A stretch of 64,000 nt of DNA, taken from NCBI RefSeq assembly GCF_015832195.1, contig NC_052021.1, forward strand, positions 25,650,286-25,714,285. Direction: 5' to 3'. Position numbers and translations under genes: made by a program. The DNA is from Motacilla alba alba. Lineage: Eukaryota > Chordata > Aves > Passeriformes > Motacillidae. This document shows positions 40,201 to 53,460 of the stretch, piece after piece (position 1 is the first letter of the stretch; every line of letters starts with the position of its first letter). The notes under the pieces were generated by a model that made no database searches, was not told where the DNA came from, and saw only the letters and a list, made by a program, of their open reading frames with translations.

Positions 40201-40691
40201 AGGACCTCATCTGTAGAAGATGCCAGCCTGCCTGGGTACAACTTGTCCATAGATTTTAAGAGTGTGAGAGGACAGCCACACAGCAACAGCAGTAGCTTGC
40301 TTGAGCTCTGACAGCTGTACTGATGACTTTCCAACTTGGATACTGTGATTCCTGCCATGCACAGGGAGAAGACACCTATGAGCCCCAGGTCACTCCAAAT
40401 CCTGAACTGTGCAGCTCCTCTCAGCAGGATGCACAAAACTGAATGCTGGCCTCTGAAAACACAAGTGCTGAACAAGAAACAAGTTCTTCTTGCACACGAT
40501 GGCAGATTTGGGGATGGTTTGCATTGAGGCAGGCACATGTCACTGGGCCTGGGGGGACCTGGGGAGTCAGACTTGCTGTTTCTGTAGGTAGGCTGGGACA
40601 CAATGGCAGCAACCATTTGCTTCCACTGCCCTTCCTCCCCCCAAAGCAATCACCAAACTCCCAAGTCTCTGTCAGAGAGAGGAACAAGGTT
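37218..40691. other. Unique non-coding sequence, no gene seen
   Basis: No gene or repeat family recognised. Open frames stay below about 150 codons. A stretch around 38190-38320 has several AT cores (TCTAATTATAG, GAATTATTAAG) in repeat-free sequence, which is too weak to call. A pyrimidine tract ending in CAG at about 39002 is not followed by a defensible exon. Confidence 0.55.
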
Positions 40692-40734
40692 CAGCAGGAA
40701 CAGCAGGAACAGCAGGAACAGGTTCCTGCTGTTC
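40692..40734 (+). repeat. 9-bp tandem repeat running into a perfect hairpin
   Basis: Three exact copies of CAGCAGGAA (40692-40718) are followed by CAGG and then TTCCTGCTGTTC. The last part of the array, GAACAGCAGGAA (40707-40718), is perfectly complementary to 40723-40734, giving a 12-bp stem with a 4-nt loop. Any of the array copies could pair with the right arm, so alternative hairpins are possible. Confidence 0.9.
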
Positions 40735-41254
40735 TGCCACCCCAAAGAGCTGCCCCACACTGGGGCTGTGCCCATCCCCTGCTGGATCCAACTAAATGGC
40801 ACAAGTCCTTCCCATTGCCAGTCTCAGAAAGACAGCTTCTGAATTTTAAGTACTGTAAGACTCAGATGGTTTTCCCCATCAAATTGCCATTTTATGGGAT
40901 AGTCTGAAACTTAAATACAATGAACTTTATTGCCAATCTGACATTTATCTGCAATGTATATTTACTGCCTGGAGAGCGACAGCGAGTGGTGTGTTTTCTG
41001 CTCTGTCAAACAAGGAAAAGATACAGCAGGACTCTCCCCATTACCTCCACTAAAAAGAATCAGATTTATTTACCTTGACTTGAGAGAGTTGTTTTCACAG
41101 GTTGTCTCTGTACTTTTACAAGCTGTGTGAGATCTACCTCGTTCTTAATAAGGTATAAATACATCCTTCCTCTTTGACTGTGAGACCCTGATACAGGGGG
41201 GGAAAGCTGAAAAGAGGAGGATGTTTGTTATATTGCAAGCTTTCTACAATACCA

Positions 41255-41400
41255 GTCTAATGAGATAATGTGTTTATTTATTATAACAATAAACACAGCT
41301 GTAAAATGGACCATAAAAAATAATAGATGACTCACAGATTTCTATACCCAACATGTCAGCTGTAATTGGGGAATAAATTAAATGATCCATCTGCTTGCCA
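41255..41400. promoter_or_regulatory. Possible enhancer-like motif cluster
   Basis: The 9-mer CAGCTGTAA, containing an E-box (CAGCTG), occurs at 41296-41304 and at 41357-41365. Between them is a perfect AP-1 site TGACTCA (41328-41334). The second copy runs into TAATTG, a homeodomain-type core. Flanking sequence is AT-rich and repeat-free. The combination is suggestive of a tissue enhancer, but this is inferred only from motif content. Confidence 0.25.
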
Positions 41401-44400
41401 CCTTCTACACTTTTTTCCCTGGTATCCTCAATATTTAAAAACAGTCAGCATTATTTATATTAATTACTCACAAACAACAGCAACAACAAAAACTCTGCAA
41501 GGAAATTGATTGGCCTTGTAATATAATTCCCCAGCCACATCACACTCACACATGCACTGTAGTCTTTCCCTTACACTTAAATTTAATGAGTATGATGGAC
41601 TTGCTTTTCTTTATTAATAGTTTTCACTTTATCATGCCAATACTATTGAGTCCTCTCTTTATTAGTGTCTTGGAGACAGTGCTAGCAATGATACATCATA
41701 TAAAAGGTTGAGAGACAGTTCAATCCATTAGGCTGGGAAAGAAGGCTTCATCTCCTTTCCAAGAGTAGCAGCTCCAGAATACAGAACTCCGACACTGTCC
41801 AAAAAATTGGAACAATATCAGCTGAAAATTCCAACAAAGGTGAATTGTTTGGGGTAACAGACCTTATACAAGAAATATTTCCTTTCTCAAATGTGTATAA
41901 ATTTATAGAGGCAAATACTGGCATTTATACAAACAAGGTAGGAGACAGAAACTGATACACAGCCGGATCCAGACTTGATGCAAAGAGAACATGAATTTCT
42001 GTCATGTCCTTGCCCAATGTTAGACTCATCAGGGAACAGTGCCATTGCTTTGGGAAACCTTAATTGATCAGTGACAAGTTAAGTAATTGCCATCAAGTCT
42101 CTTCATTCTTTAGATTGTACATTAAATCTGGAATTACTGCAATATTAGTTTAGGAGCTGACTAAGAAAAAGAGGTACAATGATGTAAAAAAAAGTTCTTT
42201 TGGAAATTTCTTTCTATTTTTAGCCTAAGTGTAAAGAAGTGATATATGGTGCAGAAGATTAACAGTCTTGAAACTTTGGGATTCTATGTTTTAGAAAATC
42301 CAGCCTTAAATGTTTCTGTAGTAGCTGTTGATTACAAAAGACTAAATAGCAAAGAATATTTAACAGGACAGTGGGTTTTTCCACTAGCTTAACCATAAAC
42401 TGTATCCTAGGATGTCTGGACACCGAATTGCGTCCAAACTTTCTTCTATATCCAACTTTTTTTTGGGTATTTTAACCTAACAACATTGAAAACTTCATTA
42501 ATACTTTAGTCCTCCTGCCATTATTGAAAACATCCAAACTTTGTAAACATTTACTGCCAGCATAATAACACAATATAATAATGTAGAAATCATTTAAACC
42601 ACATAATTAAAAGAATGAATACATGAATATATTTGCAGGTAAAATTTACTCCAATCAATTTTTAGACAAATTGTGTACCATTTATTTGGCATATGGTCAA
42701 CTCTATCTTTCTCAATATTAGCTCTAAAGTTTAGAATTTAAAATACTCCACAGTTAGTAAGGATATCCATTAAAATTGCACAGATATCCACCAACATAAT
42801 AAGTTTTTTTGAACCGTGTACATTTCTGCCTCCAACTTTCAAATACCTTTACCTCACACCTTCGACAGGCAAAAAAATTAATGTTGCCTACTGTATTGAA
42901 TGGACTCTTCAAAATGTGTTCTCCCTGTTTTCTGCAACATCCTTGTGCCTTCTGACAGACTATATCCTTCTATACAGCTGAAAGTTAAATAGTGGAAAGC
43001 ATGGAATATTTTGAAGTAGGGGGTTTTCTCCTTGGTGGGCTGTTTGGATGCTTTTTTGGCAGAAAATCTTTCAGAAAATCTCTCAGACAAAGAAGACAGC
43101 AGAATGTTCAGCCCTCGCTGAAAGGGTTTGAAGTGCAACACACAGAAGGTGCATCTGCAGTGAGCAGTGCTTTAGCTGGCAGCAATAACACCTCAGTGAG
43201 GGGAATTCTGCTCACAAGCTGCTTTGCCTAAATAAAAGAAGATGGTCAGGCAGCTATATTACAAAACCAGTCAACAGATTTTCCATCTACTTTCAATTTT
43301 CATTCTCCTCTCATTCCTCTCTCCCAGAGTACATGAAGTACCCTACTGCAGGCACCCTGCATGAGTATGTCACTGATTCACAAGGGCAAAGCTACTTTTT
43401 CTAGTTAGAAATTAAAAAGGTTTCAGTGCCTGTGGTGGCTGGTTATAGAGGTTATTGCTAGTTAGTGCTATTATGGGATTTCACTTTCTCTATTTTCCAT
43501 TTAGTCCATTTCCTATTATTATTCCAAAGGGTGCAATAATAAAAAAAGCACTCAGGATGAGACAGAAAATCTGAATAATAGATATTATACTATTTTCTAA
43601 AAAAGAAAAAGTAATATGGGTCCTGGTAGCAACTTAGTGTGACATTTTTATAAAAAAAATAATGGAGGGGATATCTCAGTTTTTGCTCTGCATCCATCAT
43701 TTCACCAGCTGCAGTAAGAACCCGTAATTCTTGAAGAGTTTTACTTTGAGGTTAGTAAGTTGCAAGGCTCTTAAACAAATTCACCTCTGGTGTAATTGCA
43801 CGGGGAGCTACAGAATTGTTCCAGGAGGAATCTGATGAACCCTCCATTTGTAGATTTTTTTTTTTCTAGCTGTTTTTCTTGGAGGATTTCTCAGCTAGAA
43901 ACTAGCACAGAAAAGCACCTTTTATTGATAGCATATCAGATCCTAGCAAGACAAAACATGTCACAAGTTGGAGAAAGAAAAGCCATCTCCTCCCTACACT
44001 TTATTTGGTTTTTTTTTACCAATTGCGGCCATTCAAGACTGTTTTCCAGTCTGATGTAAGGTGAAAACTGCATTTATAAGGGGCAACCCAGTGCAATTAG
44101 TCCATAAACTGTGTTAGACCAGTAAGTTTATATTTCTCAAGTCAAGATGCCTTGCTTCAGAAAAGCTCAGCAAGCTTAGCACAGTTCTCTGGAACAATCT
44201 GACAGTAATTAGCTAACACACCACCCTGGGAAGATTTTTCTCATCCTCCAGTACCTGGTTTTGGCTGCAGATGTATCTTGGTTCTCATGGTTTCCAGTTT
44301 TATTCCTTATTGATATCTTTCCTTAGGCTTAATAAAGATTCATATTGTGATTTGGGGTTGGGTTTTTTTTCATTTTCACATAGGTCAGGAATGAAAATTG

Positions 44401-47400
44401 GATGCTGACCGAGAATTCTGCTTTTGAAATCTTTGAAACACTGTCACCATGATTTCCTCTAACTGTGATCATGCTGAGGCATCCATCACCTCCTTGTTTC
44501 TCACTTAAGGGAAAACTTGGGTTTTTCCACAACACTTCTGCAGCATAACAAATCTCCATGTTGCCACTTGTACAATCAATACTGATCAATCTTGTTGTCA
44601 AAAAGTATAAAATAATGGGTGTATGCAGCGTCATCCTTCCACTCATGAAATGCATCTATATCTAGGACAGGGACATTATAGCTGTGTCAATTGTTCTGAG
44701 CAGATGCAGTAACATTTTAGGACAGAAAGAAGAATTTTGCCGTATATATTTAGCTGTGAAGGAAGAATCTGAGAAAACACCCCATCATATCCTGAACCCT
44801 GTTCATAGAGCAAAACTTAATCCATAACATTAACTTCTGTGTTGAAGTCTTTTGAATATTTTGAAGTCTTTAACATCTGCAAGAATTCAGAACTTAATAT
44901 TTCATGTGTGATCTGAATGATGTATTCCCACTCTGAGACATTGACTGAAACACAGGGAGTTTCACCAGCTGTATGAATCACCATATTTTGGATACCATCC
45001 GAGTGCCACTGGGAAAAGTCTGTTCTACCAGTGAAGCCCTGCTCCATGAGGTGTGGCAGAATGGGCTAAATGTTCTCTCTGTTTGTGGCTGATCTCACAC
45101 AGCCTCACAATGAAGAGAGTCTGGAGTACAGTGTGCAGGAGACCATCAAAAGAGCATCCACATGGAAAGTGAGAAACAACTCCTCTCCATAATTAAATTG
45201 CTATTGACAAATCTTTCACACACTCTCAAAAGGACCAAAAAGAGTAAGAAATGTCAGGGACTACAAGGAGTGAGGATATTTCTTCAGTGGTGAAAATGAA
45301 CAGGGTTATTTTCTTCCAGATGTAGAAATTAGACAAAACCATCGCTGATGATTTACAGGAGTTTTTCTTTCTGTATTGAATGGAATCTTTATATTTTAAC
45401 AATATTATTGTTGTGTTATGAGTACAGTCCAGATTCTCTAAACAGAGTCTCACTGTCTATTGTATGAGTTATGTCAGTCCAGGTTTTTTTCACCAGCTTC
45501 CTTTTGGTTTCAGTAGTATCATGTCTAGATATGATTTTATTTAGAGGCTGTGCAATGCAGGATTTTCCAGATAGATCACTGTTACTGATGAAATAAGGCA
45601 TCAGCAAGTAGATAGAAAAATGTTTAACTAATTTGAGAGGCAGTCCTGTTAAGTCAGAATTCCTAGGGCTGTTGGAAAACATTCCTAAAGAAGCAAGTAA
45701 TGCAACCATGCCAGAGAACTTCAGCAACCAAGATTCAGCCATGTTGCAGCAGGAAAATAAACTGGCTTATTCAAATTAAGTGAAAAGGAGAACAAAGCAG
45801 TCCCTGAGAGCAAAAAGCATTGTGTGGTATTTACAGCAGCTGTGGCTGTATCTAAATTCACACGGATTAGTGAGAGCTGCTGGTAGCTGCAATATCCCAT
45901 TTGGGGGCAGTCTAAGCAGTAAGCCAAGCTCACAGATAGCATTGCTGAACTTAATTAGTGTTTTTCCAGATGATGGACATGGCTGTTAGGCCCATTCTCC
46001 CTCACCGGAATAAACAGGTACAGGTGTACTCATAGCCCATCACCTTACATCTTTCTGCACAGCCACTCTCCAGCCATCTCATCCCTTTCTTGTTTTATCC
46101 ACAGCCTGGCACACCTGCACATGCAAGTGTCTGCATGGTGAGCTGGGTGAGCTACAAGGTACCAGGTGCAAAACTGGAAAAACACAAGGACAAAGTGTTA
46201 AACAGGAATTAAACAAGGACCTTGCAAATTCTTTATACCAGGAGCTTTGGTGGCAACAATAATTATAATACATGTAACAGCCTTTCTGGAGTAAGGCTGC
46301 TGCACACTTGTGGGGACCATCCCAAGCCATAGTGCCTGGGTAAGGATCTTTGAGCCATTTAACTCTCCATGCTATCAGGGAGAAAGGCTGAATTTACTTA
46401 TTCCTTCTAGTGTAAGAAAATGTCTATTAATTTTGTATTTCTTTTACCCTTAACAGAATTTATTTGAGCAACAGGGTGGAAGATTTTGGATAGTAAATGT
46501 CTGCAACTTCCTTTGGTAAATATTCATCGCAGAGAATTTTTCTATCACGTAAAAATAACTGATGATTTTTTAAAGCTGGGGTTAACCAAACAGTGCTCTG
46601 AAAAAATCATGCCTGACTGCTCTTTCTTTTTGTTTTTGTTGTTAATTTTTTATATATGAGTTTTTAATTTTTTCTTCTGTGTTTTTAGATTTCTTTGAAT
46701 CCAAAACGAGAACACCTGCTGTGTTACCATGCCAATCTGACTTACAGAGAGGGATGAATGTCAGCATGTGATGAGCTTTCATTTATAGCCTAATAGCACT
46801 CTACTTCCAGAGCCTTTATCAGCTGAAGCTTACATTCAGAACCAAGAACCCGTGCTGTACAAATCAATGAAGCGTTTCCAGTGGCTGATAGCAGCAGGCA
46901 GAAGTGCCTCAATGTTGGCCTGTCAGAGTTGGATGTAGTCGAGACAAAGAAAATTCGTGCAAGGTCAGCTTGCTCTTTTACCAAAGATGGTAAAAACAAT
47001 CCATCAATGGCCTAATATTAAGTGTTTTGGCTATTGTGACAGATGAGAATGGATAAAAAATTTGAAGTCCAACAAAAAGATTTTTCCACCAGCTCCTCAG
47101 TAAGCCCCATGGGCGACCACAACGATCCTACAAAATGGGAGGAGAAACCCAGAACTCAGGAGAAAGTGAGAACCTGGGAGACAGTGAGAAGACATGTTCT
47201 TGAAAATGTAACAATGAATCAGAGTGGAGGCAGTTTCAGATGGACAAGGGTCAGATGCTGGGCCATGGACATGACTCATGCCTTTGGGATAAAAGGCAGA
47301 AAGCAAATGATGCCTGGGAAAGGTGGTACAGCTACAGTACATGAGTTAGCCACTCTAAACAAAATGTGTGGAATAAAATTACATCTTTCAAAAGCCTTAG

Positions 47401-48059
47401 AAAAGAAGGCTTCAAAACCTGAGGTGCAAGGTCAGAACACTTTTAACCAGAAGAAAGTATTGTTAGAAACTTCAAAGTATTTCACCCTGCTGAATGCTAG
47501 GCAATACAATTAGCTTGCTTTTCCGACTTAGAAATAAGAGTAGAAATTATTTTCAGACTGCTAAATGAAATTATGTCCATGTACTATAGCAATGCAAAAA
47601 TCACCTTTTGAGTAGTTGAGGATGTAGAAATTCTGTGGTGGTGGGTCAAGGCCCAGGATGATATTTCTGACTGCCCCAGAGGCAATGGACTTTTCTGTAT
47701 GTGGCTTTCATTATTTTTAGTGAGTTTCCCCACCCTCTCACCCCCCAAATATCTTCTAATGTCACAAGGGATGCCATGATCAAGGCCTAAGGAACCCATG
47801 TAGCTGTGTGTTTCTGCACACTAGAAAAGTATCCCAGTACATCTTCTGAGTCATAATTTTCACTGTTTCTGTCTCAGCACCTCTAAAAGCACAAAAATAC
47901 AAGATTTGTCTCTCCCCAGGGAAAATTGATTTGTCCACACATCATGGCTGGAGTCCAGTGGAAATTTCAGCTGCAGATGAAAATTCCAGGGAGGTACCAA
48001 CGCCTCAGCCCGAGCCACAAATCCCTGTTCCCTGCAGCAGCAGAAAGGGAGGTGTGGCC

Positions 48060-48290
48060 TCCATTACCACTGCTTTATTTGTGTCCTTGTCGTTATCCAA
48101 CACTCTGCTCACACAGACTTAACCTCTGCTGCAATTAGGCTCAAGAATGCTGCTCCAATTACCGCGCTGATTTCTCTTTGATGACCTGTTCACTCAGCGA
48201 TCCAGAAGGTCCCTGCTAACAGGAGGACAGTCTACTTTGCATGACATTAATAAATCTTTCATCAGTACATTTCAGATTCATTGCAGTTAC
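48060..48290. promoter_or_regulatory. Possible conserved non-coding element
   Basis: Holds CAATTAGG (48132-48139), CAATTACC (48156-48163) next to a rare GCGC, an octamer-like CTTTGCAT (about 48235-48242) and CATTAATAAATC (48245-48256). Mixed homeodomain and POU-like cores with no repeat identity resemble developmental enhancers. No alignment was available, so this remains a guess. Confidence 0.25.
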
Positions 48291-50890
48291 AAGCAAAGTT
48301 CTTTGAACTCATGTTGTGCTGTTTGATGTATCTTTTAAGGATGCTCACAACATGGAGGCCAGAACTGGGACAGGCTCCTGAAAGATGCAGATACAAACCC
48401 TAGTTTTGTACTATCTGCTGAATCTTTGAGGATGTTGATTAAGGCTGGAAGCAGAATATCAGTTCTAACGTTCCTCCAAAGATTTCAGATCCAGCCTCCA
48501 ACATTGCAGCATGGTCTGTCTGAACATCCAGCCTTAGAAAAAACCAGACATGTAAGATAAGAGCATGCCCAGAATTTGTTGTTGGCTACATATAGAAAAA
48601 AACAACCCTAGAAGTGATAATTGTCTAGTATTTTATTTGATAAGTATCTGCTTGTGGCACTGAGAAATGTCTTCTATTAGGTAAAAACTATTTAATTTTT
48701 TAATATTATCTTTTAATGTGAATGTAAAGTGATTTAAAATGACTGATGGATTAGGTCTTCATAAATTAGCAGGAGACTGATTACTGAGGAATATCAAATT
48801 GCTAAGTGTGATTAGGCATTAACTTCATATCCAATTCCCTGAGAAAAGCAAAGCAATCCTTCCCTGTTTAGACCTTCTTAACCACAAAAATATTTAAATA
48901 AACTGCCCAACCCATGTCCCCCAGAAATTTGCACTGAAAATAATTCTGCCTACCTCACAGCCATGGGGACAAGTTGATGGCCTGGGACAGATGGAAGGGT
49001 TTGTTTTCCTGTATTTAGTTGAAATTTACAGACAAGAACATCAGAAAGACAGCACAAATCATAATGTCATTTTGATCTAGATGGGGGCTTTCTGCAACAA
49101 CAGTCTCTCATCACAAGCACTTTATCCATTTAATTCTTATTCAAGGTAATTTTTGCACCAGAACTGAGAGTTTGAAGTTCTGATTAGATGGGTCTTTCAT
49201 GGTATGCTTACATCCCCTTTTTTTTTGGCATGGGTGTGTGACATATTTATCCTGGATAATTGCCCTGCTTTTCTTCCTTTTATAATGCCTTTGTACAGAT
49301 ATCAATCTCTGATTCCTTTTCTGTGCTGTACACCTCACACTATCTAGATAAAACCAAAATCCTCTTTTACCTGTCAGCATGTGTCCATTGTTGAGAGATG
49401 AAGAGCTAGCTCTATTTTTTTGGGAGCAGAATGCAGCTCTGTGGTGAATGGAGCATCTGAGGGGGAACAGGGAATGCTACCACTATTTATTATTGTGATT
49501 TTTAATTATGTCTCTATAGTTTGCATATCATATACTATAGTTATGTGTTTATTATTATCTTTCCATAATCAGTATAATTCTTATAATTTCTTTATAAAGT
49601 ACATGTTAACTTCTGAGGCAGATGGAAACTTCCTGACAAAAGGACTGCTTAGCTAAAAAATAACTGAGTCTCACTGGGTATTTGGGACAAGGCTATCACA
49701 TAAAACTGTTCTTAGCAGAGTGAACTGGGACTGCTGGGAACAACCACCTGGCAAAGCCCCCAGAGGCACCACCCACCAAGGGGCACCTTGTGGGTGAAAG
49801 ACACAGGAGTACTGAAGAACTCATGAAGCTTCTCTCACACCCTGCTTTTCAATAGGACAAAACCACTGGAGGAGTGAGATCAGGTATAAGCAGCAGTAGT
49901 TTTGACCTTAAACCTTGGTCTTCAAGGGCATTTCTCATTTGGAGCAGAAATTATGCCAGAGGCTTAACGTATAGATTGCTCTTGACAGAGCTCAAGCCTC
50001 TGCTTAACTAACAGCTTGAAATGTCCCCAGTGACTGCTGCATGTAACTTGAAAATTTTTGAATTCTTGGGAAAACCAATGAAAGTGAGGGTACAGAAATG
50101 TAAACACATTTTTAGAGCCAAAATAATTTTCAGTCTTGTGGGTTTTGCATTTTTCTGCAAGTGACAGAGACAGATGAAGAAAAAGGGAAGGTTGACTGAA
50201 TTCTGCTGATAACCAAATATATTCAAGCAGCCAGTAAGGTTCCCATACCTTACTGATAAAATGGCCTTCCACTGTTTATTAAAACACGTGCTGAAGGTGC
50301 AGCATTTTACCTCCTGTCTTCAGAAAGCTGCTGACCCCCTTGGGAAGCATTTCACCACCCTTCAGCCTCACTCAGGCTAGAGAAGGGAAATGAAACTGAG
50401 CTGTATTGCTCCCTTGCTGCAAAGAGTTACTCCCCATGGACTGTTTGATAGTGGGGGCAACCCTGGCACTGTTACAGGTGTGCACAGGCATTTTGTGAGG
50501 TCTGGGAGCGACTGAGATTGTTGTCAGGAGTGTCTGTCTGGCATTATGATTGTTGGCAACTGCCTCTCACTTGTTTGAAAGGCATCTGTGTAGCTTTTAT
50601 TCACAGCATTTAAGAGAACCTACGCCAGCTCTCTACCTGAGGCTAACCCTCAGTCTCCTCAGACACCACCAAAACCCCTTGGAATTAGACTATGAAAAAC
50701 AACTGTAACCAGCAGCCTGCAGGGGCAGGAGTGCCCAGAGAAATGGGTTTGGCTGTGCTAACTGAGATGGAGACGCCAAACCATCCTCTAGCAGCTGTAT
50801 GCTGCAGTACACAGGCCAGCAGAGAGCAGGGCAGTGCAAAACTGCCCTTCAGCCCACCCTGGGAACACTACTCTGGGAAAGCACCAGCAA

Positions 50891-51016
50891 ACAGTCAAGG
50901 TCAGGTTGGACAGGGGTTGAGCAGCCTGATGTAACTGAAGATGTCCCTGCTCATTGCAAGGGGGTTGGACCAGATGGCCTTTAAAGGTCCCTCCTAATGC
51001 AAAGTATTCTATGATC
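50891..51016 (+). mobile_element. CR1 LINE fragment, extreme 3' end
   Basis: About 125 bp of the CR1 3' untranslated region, sense on the plus strand. Landmarks are CAAGGTCAGGTTGGACAGGG, GATGTCCCTGCTCATTGCAA, GGGGTTGGACCAGATGGCCT, TTAAAGGTCCCTCC and the terminal ATTCTATGAT. The 5' truncation point is near 50891, so this copy carries no reverse-transcriptase sequence. It ends on one terminal repeat unit. Confidence 0.88.
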
Positions 51017-51964
51017 ATGCTGAATTACTGTTTGTACAGCCAGGCACACACAAGACATTTTCCCAGACATGCAAAACACCTCCAGGGTTTTCTGCTCCAA
51101 GGAATGTGATATGTCTCTTGGAAACAATACTTGCTCACGTTGGTTAATCTTGCTCAGCACCTTGTTTATGCCTTCACCATATGCTCACAGTCTGCTTGCA
51201 GAATCTCCATGGCTCTTTGTAATCTCTATTACCCTTCCTATTTTCCAAAGGCTGTTTATTACCTTTTAAATTTTATTCTCTTGCACCTGGTACATTTCTC
51301 TCCTCTGCTTCCCCAGGACCACTCAGGCCCCCACAAACTCTTCGTAACCACATTTCTGTCATCAAACCTGCAACTTTGCTTACTGGGACTCAGCTGTTTG
51401 CCTGCACTTTTTCACTGTCAACATCTTAAACTTGAACACTCCCCACCAGCTCTCTTGCAGAGACTAATTTAAATTTATTTTTGTGTTCTTCTAATGCCTT
51501 ATATTTCTTACCTTAATTCAATCCACTCCTCTTTCTTTACTTTGTTCAATTGCCCATTATTAGACTACTGAATTCCTCCTTTCCTTATCCCCCAGATTCC
51601 ATTCCTCTCATTCACCACAAGTTAGACTGTTGTCCTTCACCTTGGTTTTCTCATTGTGGCTACTGGCCAGAACTCCAACTGTACTATAACCTCTCTTTCA
51701 CTTTTCCTCCAAATATCTTGAATATTCACTCATCTTTCAACAGTGATGCAAAAATGTTGTCTTTATAATGTCTACACATCTGTGGCAAGATCCACCTTTG
51801 GCTTCCCATTAGTTTCACATTAGCCCAAACCACTCTTGGGTTTAATGGTTCTATATTACACGCTTCCTGAAAATTTGTCCTCAAAATTTTCAACAGGCTT
51901 ACAAGCCTTATTTCTTGTAGCAATTATAGCTGAGACAAATGCATTCTTTACATTCCTTCCTGCC

Positions 51965-51980
51965 AAAAAAAAAAAAAAAA
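51965..51980 (+). repeat. Poly-A homopolymer, 16 bp
   Basis: Uninterrupted run of 16 A followed by TTAAAAG and another A run. No retroposed body is recognisable upstream. Confidence 0.7.
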
Positions 51981-53444
51981 TTAAAAGAAAAAAATCACAG
52001 CTGCTTCATTTTTCTACCAACCACCAGGGCAAGACTTTGATTTCCCAGATTAGGCTGCTCCTCTGCTCTGAGCTTTTCCCTTGTATTTCCTGACATCACT
52101 GCCCTGAGCCCTGCATTGATGCAGCCAGCCAGAGTTCCTGCTAAGCTCCAAGGGAGCCATCACATCCCTGTCCCTGTGCATGCACCCCTTGGGCCAGGAG
52201 GGATGTGACAAGCCCCAGCTTTGTGCAGGAGAGCGGCAGAGGAGCAGCAGGACATGGCTGGCAGCTGGGGGACACGCCGCTAAGGCAAGGAGGGAATCTC
52301 TTAATGGGATTAGCACACAGAGGAGAAAAGAGGCAGGAAACTACCAGACTTACAGAGAAATCCCTGTACCAGGAAAAGCTTTCCCTGCTTTTTGTGTGAA
52401 TGTTGCTGAGGGTAACAAAAAAAAAAGTACAAGAGAGCAGTGTTTTGCAGGTGAACAGGCTAGATTTAGACCAGCACAAAGCACAATCAATCAATTTTTG
52501 TGCTAGCAGCAGTGCTCAAAAAGTGCAGAGCGTAACTGAACTTATTTTGCTTGTTTTATAGACTTTTAACAGGCTTTTCAGAGCATCTGGCAGAAAGGAA
52601 TATGGCACATTTTGTCACTATTCATCATTCTTAAGGAACTGATCAAGCTTACAGCAGGTGGGCTATGAGAGTGAGGGGGGTACTTCATGATAGCACATTG
52701 CACAATTGTTTTGCCTCATTATCTTTTAAATATATACTAAATTTCTGGAACACAGAAACAGTTGTATTGTACTGTTAACATGTACTGTAGAAACAATACA
52801 TTTACAGTTGTAAATATACCAAATATCTGAGGCCACAAGGAACCTAGTTCCTGGGAGAGGGCTAGATCCTGCTACTTCTGGATCCACTAAAGTCTACGGA
52901 GGTGATGTGAAGTCACAAGAGATGAAGATGAGCTCTACCTGAATATTCACAGTATTCAGTGTAGGATGCAAAGTCAATCACTTTTTTTTTACATCAACAG
53001 ATAATAGAAACCACTACATTGTATATTTTCTACAGCAAAACACACTTAGGGGGTAATTCAACATACCTGGATAATATTAAGGAGAACTCTATGAATTTTT
53101 TTTTCAGAAATAGAAGCTTATTGGGAGCGCCTCTGCAGTTTCTGTTGCTTAAACACACTCATTTGTGCTATGTAAAGCTAATATAAATAGGTTGCCAGAT
53201 GCTAAAGCTGATATAAAAGAGTGGAAAAATCTGACCTAATGTTGTTTTGTACCTACACTGCACTCTGCACTGATGTAAATGAGAGCACAAGACACCAAGC
53301 AAGTGAAAAAAGGAGGAGAATGTTTTAGCTTGGAATACAAAGCTGTGGTGTGTTCTGCTCCAGCACTTCCTTTCATTTACATGGGAGCCCTGATGCATCT
53401 CTCTGTGGGAATGGAATTAACACATTTCAAAGCCTTCATCATGC

Positions 53445-53460
53445 TTTTTTTTTTTTTTTT
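53445..53460 (+). repeat. Poly-T homopolymer, 16 bp
   Basis: Uninterrupted run of 16 T, followed by CTTTTTGC. It is not the end of any repeat family that I recognise. Confidence 0.7.

Larger units (their letters stand above)
40735..50890. other. Unique non-coding sequence, no gene seen
   Basis: About 10 kb with no recognisable gene or repeat family. The longest ATG-started frame is 47043-47513 plus (156 codons), Lys/Thr-rich, with no recognised domain; an AATAAA at 47371 lies inside it. Two possible regulatory stretches (41.3 and 48.1 kb) and one exon-like segment (46.69 kb) are described separately. A short 12-bp duplication (CAGAAAATCTTT, CAGAAAATCTCT) lies at 43060-43083. Confidence 0.5.

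Noticed and set aside
47043..47513. 156-codon ATG-started open frame, plus strand
   Set aside because: No domain recognised, low-complexity Lys/Thr-rich composition, and an AATAAA inside it. Not called without transcript or homology evidence.
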